Shown here piece by piece: positions 5,531-7,533 of a DNA stretch of 7,533 bases. This stretch comes from Gemmatimonadota bacterium (GTDB taxonomy: Bacteria > Latescibacterota > UBA2968 > UBA8231). Where the stretch lies: contig JAPOYQ010000286.1 of assembly GCA_026706505.1 (NCBI GenBank), positions 1-7,533 on the forward strand, written 5' to 3'. Position 1 is the stretch's first letter, and each line of letters opens with the position of its first letter. Made by a program: the position numbers and the translations under genes. The notes under the pieces were generated by a model that saw only the letters and a list, made by a program, of their open reading frames with translations, did no database searches and had not been told where the DNA came from.

Positions 5531-5612
5531 AGATGTAGTCTTCCATCCAGCCGCGCCTGTGAATGGCCGGATCGATGAGCACGCCTCTAGTATCGGCTTC
5601 GCTGAAGTCCAT
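5531..5612 (-). pseudogene. Remnant of the N-terminus of a type I restriction subunit R (HsdR)
   Basis: Reading leftward from an ATG at 5612-5610, the peptide begins MDFSEADTRG and continues LIDPAIHRRGWMEDYI. HsdR proteins of type I restriction-modification systems typically open with this pattern (EADTR..LIDPALH..GW.ED.I). After about residue 27 the resemblance stops; the frame stays open for a while with unrelated sequence (AGVPVGTLADPEDSD), then runs antisense through thsA, which cannot be HsdR. So only about 80 nt of a roughly 1000-codon gene survive. No ribosome site is well placed. The fragment lies tail-to-tail with thsA and overlaps the upstream region of the HNH gene, marking a probable breakpoint where a restriction locus was lost or replaced. 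I infer homology from a short but distinctive match; it is not proven. Confidence 0.55.
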
Positions 5613-5648
5613 TTGCGCCGCGCCCACTCCGCACTATCTTGCTCTCGC

Positions 5649-5903
5649 ATGGAAAACATATCCAAGGAACTACGCCGTTCCCAATGGTGGAAGCGCAAAC
5701 GGGCCGTTGGTCAATGCCACTACTGCCAGCAGTCATTCCCACCCGAGGAGCTGACCATGGATCACGTGGTGCCGCTCATCCGCGGCGGCCGCACCACCAA
5801 GTCCAACGTGGTGCCTTGCTGCAAGCACTGCAACAGCCAAAAGCAGCACCTGCTCCCCGTCGAATGGGCGGCCTATCTAGAGCGTCTGCGCGACGAAGGC
5901 TAG
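5649..5903 (+). CDS. Small HNH endonuclease
   Basis: The product is 84 residues, the normal length for this compact HNH family. Residues 23-26 (CHYC) and 58-61 (CKHC) form a predicted structural zinc knuckle. TMDHVVPLIRGG (36-47) contains the D38-H39 of the HNH active site, N53 is the central Asn, and CNSQK (61-65) closes the motif. The opening ISKELRRSQWWKRKRAVG and closing LLPVEWAAYLERL are typical of the same family. HNH proteins cut DNA in a metal-dependent way and occur in restriction, phage and mobile contexts; the substrate here is unknown. I chose the ATG at 5649 because the recognisable family sequence starts there, although no ribosome site is seen; an in-frame ATG at 5559 would add unrelated sequence antisense to the hsdR remnant. 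The stop TAG overlaps that of the converging aldolase gene within CTAG. Confidence 0.87.
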   Translation: MENISKELRRSQWWKRKRAVGQCHYCQQSFPPEELTMDHVVPLIRGGRTTKSNVVPCCKHCNSQKQHLLPVEWAAYLERLRDEG

Positions 5904-6841
5904 TGATAGTCCACAATGTCTGCTATAGCCGCTGCCACTTCCTCTGCCACTTCCTTAGGCACCCGCGGATTAAACGGGCCGCCCTCGCCGCCATCCACAT
6001 CGCTGAACCCCCCCAAGTGCATGGCCTCAACTACGGCTGAATAGTTGTACATACGGCCATCGCGGAAGCGAATTCCCTCTAGAGCCGAGAGCTTATCTTC
6101 AATCTGCTGCGACGTCGCAAAATCGCCTCGGCGCTGGGCATTGTTGATCTCGTCTGAGGCGCGAGCAAAGGCCACATTAATCCCCGACGTATGCCCCTTG
6201 GTACCGCGCTCGGCCGGTCCAGTCGAACGATCGCCCACGCCCCAAATCACCAGCGCAGCCCCTTCTTCCACACCCGCGACAATCGGCTCAACATCATCAA
6301 CCGTAGTGCCAATCTTCAGCCCCACGAAGTGCTCGGACTCGTTCATCAGCCGCACGGCTATCTCGCGCTCGGCTTGATTGCGCAGGTAGTAGAGCAACTT
6401 GGCCCCACACGAACGCCCCAACCGCTCGGCAAAATCCACGTAGTACGCAAAAATGCCCTCTGGACTGGCCACACCCGTAAGCGGCATGACGAGATAGACA
6501 TCCGGGGGATATTCAAGCGCGGCCTCCCGCTCAATCAACCGCTCGGCATCCCCAACCGGATTCGGAGCAAGCCCAGACATCAGTACCCCGCGTCCCCCCA
6601 TCTGCTCGCCGGTAAAGCCCAACAGCCGCACTTGCTCGTCCGCGCTAATGTGGTGGATCAAGCTGGTGCCGGCGATGCCAATCACTCGGGGCCGGTCGCC
6701 ATCCAAGTGATTGTTCTCCATCAAGTAGTTGATGTTCTTGGCGTGGGCCTCGTAGTCGATTTGCCCCCCGCGAAAAGGAACCACCGGAATGGAGGTAACC
6801 GAATTTAGCGCGGCGAGTAGGTCTTCTTTTTGCAATGGCAT
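5900..6841 (-). CDS. DapA-superfamily (dihydrodipicolinate synthase family) aldolase/lyase
   Basis: This 313-residue protein is a class I aldolase barrel of the DapA/N-acetylneuraminate lyase superfamily, acting through a Schiff base with a keto acid. K176 in VGLKIGT is the predicted Schiff-base lysine, and Y151 or Y152 in LLYYLRN the catalytic tyrosine. GIAGTSLIHHIS (55-66) replaces the GTTGE phosphate or carboxylate-binding loop of true DapA, which argues against lysine biosynthesis; the actual substrate is unknown. I start at the ATG 6841-6839 because GAGG (6851-6848) lies 6 nt before it; a TTG 12 nt upstream overlaps that site. It follows the ThiO-like gene by about 33 nt on the same strand, so the two are probably co-transcribed. 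Its stop overlaps that of the converging HNH gene. Confidence 0.88.
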   Translation of the reverse strand: MPLQKEDLLAALNSVTSIPVVPFRGGQIDYEAHAKNINYLMENNHLDGDRPRVIGIAGTSLIHHISADEQVRLLGFTGEQMGGRGVLMSGLAPNPVGDAERLIEREAALEYPPDVYLVMPLTGVASPEGIFAYYVDFAERLGRSCGAKLLYYLRNQAEREIAVRLMNESEHFVGLKIGTTVDDVEPIVAGVEEGAALVIWGVGDRSTGPAERGTKGHTSGINVAFARASDEINNAQRRGDFATSQQIEDKLSALEGIRFRDGRMYNYSAVVEAMHLGGFSDVDGGEGGPFNPRVPKEVAEEVAAAIADIVDYH

Positions 6842-6874
6842 GTTTAACCTCAACTGTGTTAAGTGGCGGTGAAT

Positions 6875-7533
6875 TCAACGCTCGGGCGCGAAGCGGCGCA
6901 TGTCGCGCCCCGGAGTTCCCTCGGCGATCCAACGGGCGACGATCTGACCAGTAATCGGACCTAGCAAGACGCCGTTCTTGTAGTGCCCAGAGGCCACGAA
7001 AACGCGCGGCGCATCCGTCAGCGGGCCGATGAGCGGACGCCCACCTCGGGGCTTGGGCCGCAAACCGGCCTGCTGGCGCGACAGCGGCAAGCACTTCCCC
7101 AGCGCAGAGTGCACCTCCGAGGCAAATTGCGTAGCGGCTGCACGGGTCGTCTCCAACCGAAAGCCGACCTCCTCCGCCGTCGCTCCCACGATCGTTTCGC
7201 CGCCGTCTGGAATAAAGTGGCGTCCATTTATCCTCACTAGGTGGCGCAGCGGAGCACCAGCAAAACGCGCTTGTTCGCCCCGTACCGGTCGCAACACAAT
7301 TCGGGCACCAAGCTGCGCCGCCAAGTCGCCGGTCCACGCCCCAGCCGCCAACACCGCAAAGTCGGCGCGGTGAATTTCGCGATTGGTGGCGACCTCGACG
7401 GTCTCGCCTTCTTGGGCAATGCGCCAGACGCGCTCACCCCAAGCGGCAGACGCACCCTGCTGTACGGCCGCCGCCCAAAGCGCCGCGCCCAACTTGAGGG
7501 GATCCACCCGGTGATCGTCGGCAAAATACAGCC
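6875..7533 (-). CDS. FAD-dependent amine/amino-acid oxidase, ThiO/D-amino-acid-oxidase type, C-terminal part
   Basis: The gene enters through the right edge, so the N-terminal FAD-binding GxGxxG region is missing; about 219 C-terminal residues are seen. The frame runs to the edge without a stop (LYFADDHRVDP), so the GTG near 7507 is not the start. Family landmarks are ADFAVLAAGAWTG (FAD-contacting), RPVRGEQARF, FIPDGGETIVGATAEEVGF, LRPKPRGGRPLIGP with the likely substrate-carboxylate arginine, and the C-terminal FAD motif ASGHYKNGVLLGPITG. Closest in style is glycine oxidase ThiO, which oxidises glycine to an imine for thiazole synthesis, but no thiamine gene is in view. DadA or sarcosine-oxidase-like activities remain possible. 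The next gene in the same direction encodes a DapA-family aldolase, which hints at a shared catabolic step on an amino or keto acid. Confidence 0.85.
   Translation of the reverse strand, partial: LYFADDHRVDPLKLGAALWAAAVQQGASAAWGERVWRIAQEGETVEVATNREIHRADFAVLAAGAWTGDLAAQLGARIVLRPVRGEQARFAGAPLRHLVRINGRHFIPDGGETIVGATAEEVGFRLETTRAAATQFASEVHSALGKCLPLSRQQAGLRPKPRGGRPLIGPLTDAPRVFVASGHYKNGVLLGPITGQIVARWIAEGTPGRDMRRFAPER

Noticed and set aside
5559..5648. Longer N-terminus for the HNH protein from the ATG at 5559
   Set aside because: The added 30 residues are antisense to the hsdR remnant and unlike the family, which begins at the ATG at 5649.
6191..6808. 205-codon plus-strand open frame opposite the DapA-family gene
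   Set aside because: The opposite strand encodes a clear aldolase with catalytic residues; this frame has low-complexity His/Pro/Arg-rich sequence.
1..7533. CRISPR array, tRNA, rRNA, insertion sequence with inverted ends, or rho-independent terminators
   Set aside because: No regularly spaced repeats, cloverleaf-like or rRNA-like sequence, transposase, or GC hairpin followed by a T-run was seen on reading either strand.

Overview
The window is about 7.5 kb of chromosome-like DNA from an uncultured-looking bacterium of moderately high G+C. One hand-counted housekeeping line (2161-2220) is 57% G+C. Gene content (DtxR-type regulator beside a metal transporter, stand-alone LON-domain protein, ThiO-like oxidase with a DapA-family aldolase) fits an environmental Gram-negative lineage such as the Latescibacterota or Poribacteria type. 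That placement is a low-confidence guess from gene style, not from any marker.

Left part (1-910): the 5' end of a Mn/Zn-type ABC transporter substrate-binding lipoprotein runs off the left edge on the minus strand. A DtxR/MntR-family metalloregulator diverges from it. The intergenic region carries a good minus-strand promoter with a 16-bp near-palindrome lying in its spacer and overlapping its -10, so the regulator probably represses the transporter when metal is plentiful. The regulator converges on a LON substrate-binding-domain protein (907-1560, minus), and their stop codons overlap. An AT-rich element around 1687-1694 may drive that gene leftward and the next gene rightward.

Middle part (1741-5903): this is an accessory or defence-type segment. 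It starts with a long protein carrying a C-terminal PcfJ-like domain. Next is a higBA toxin-antitoxin pair with its own -35 element and a perfect 13-bp palindrome as candidate operator. Then comes a compact two-gene cassette at 4064-5517 whose base composition drops to 30-43% G+C in the lines I counted. Its first gene encodes a ThsB-like TIR-domain protein, and the second encodes a protein with two membrane segments followed by a macro domain. That is the architecture of a type II Thoeris anti-phage system: the TIR enzyme makes an NAD-derived ADP-ribose conjugate on infection, and the macro domain senses it and switches on the membrane effector. Immediately beyond thsA, on the opposite strand, is a short decayed fragment that reads like the N-terminus of a type I restriction subunit HsdR, followed by a small HNH nuclease gene. 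Together these look like a small defence island assembled by insertion and partial replacement.

Right part (5900-7533): two minus-strand metabolic genes, probably one operon. A ThiO/D-amino-acid-oxidase-like FAD enzyme is cut by the right edge and followed by a DapA-superfamily aldolase or lyase. The aldolase gene converges on the HNH gene with overlapping stop codons.

No rRNA, tRNA, CRISPR array, complete insertion sequence or convincing rho-independent terminator was seen. No stretch of more than 300 bases lacks a gene.
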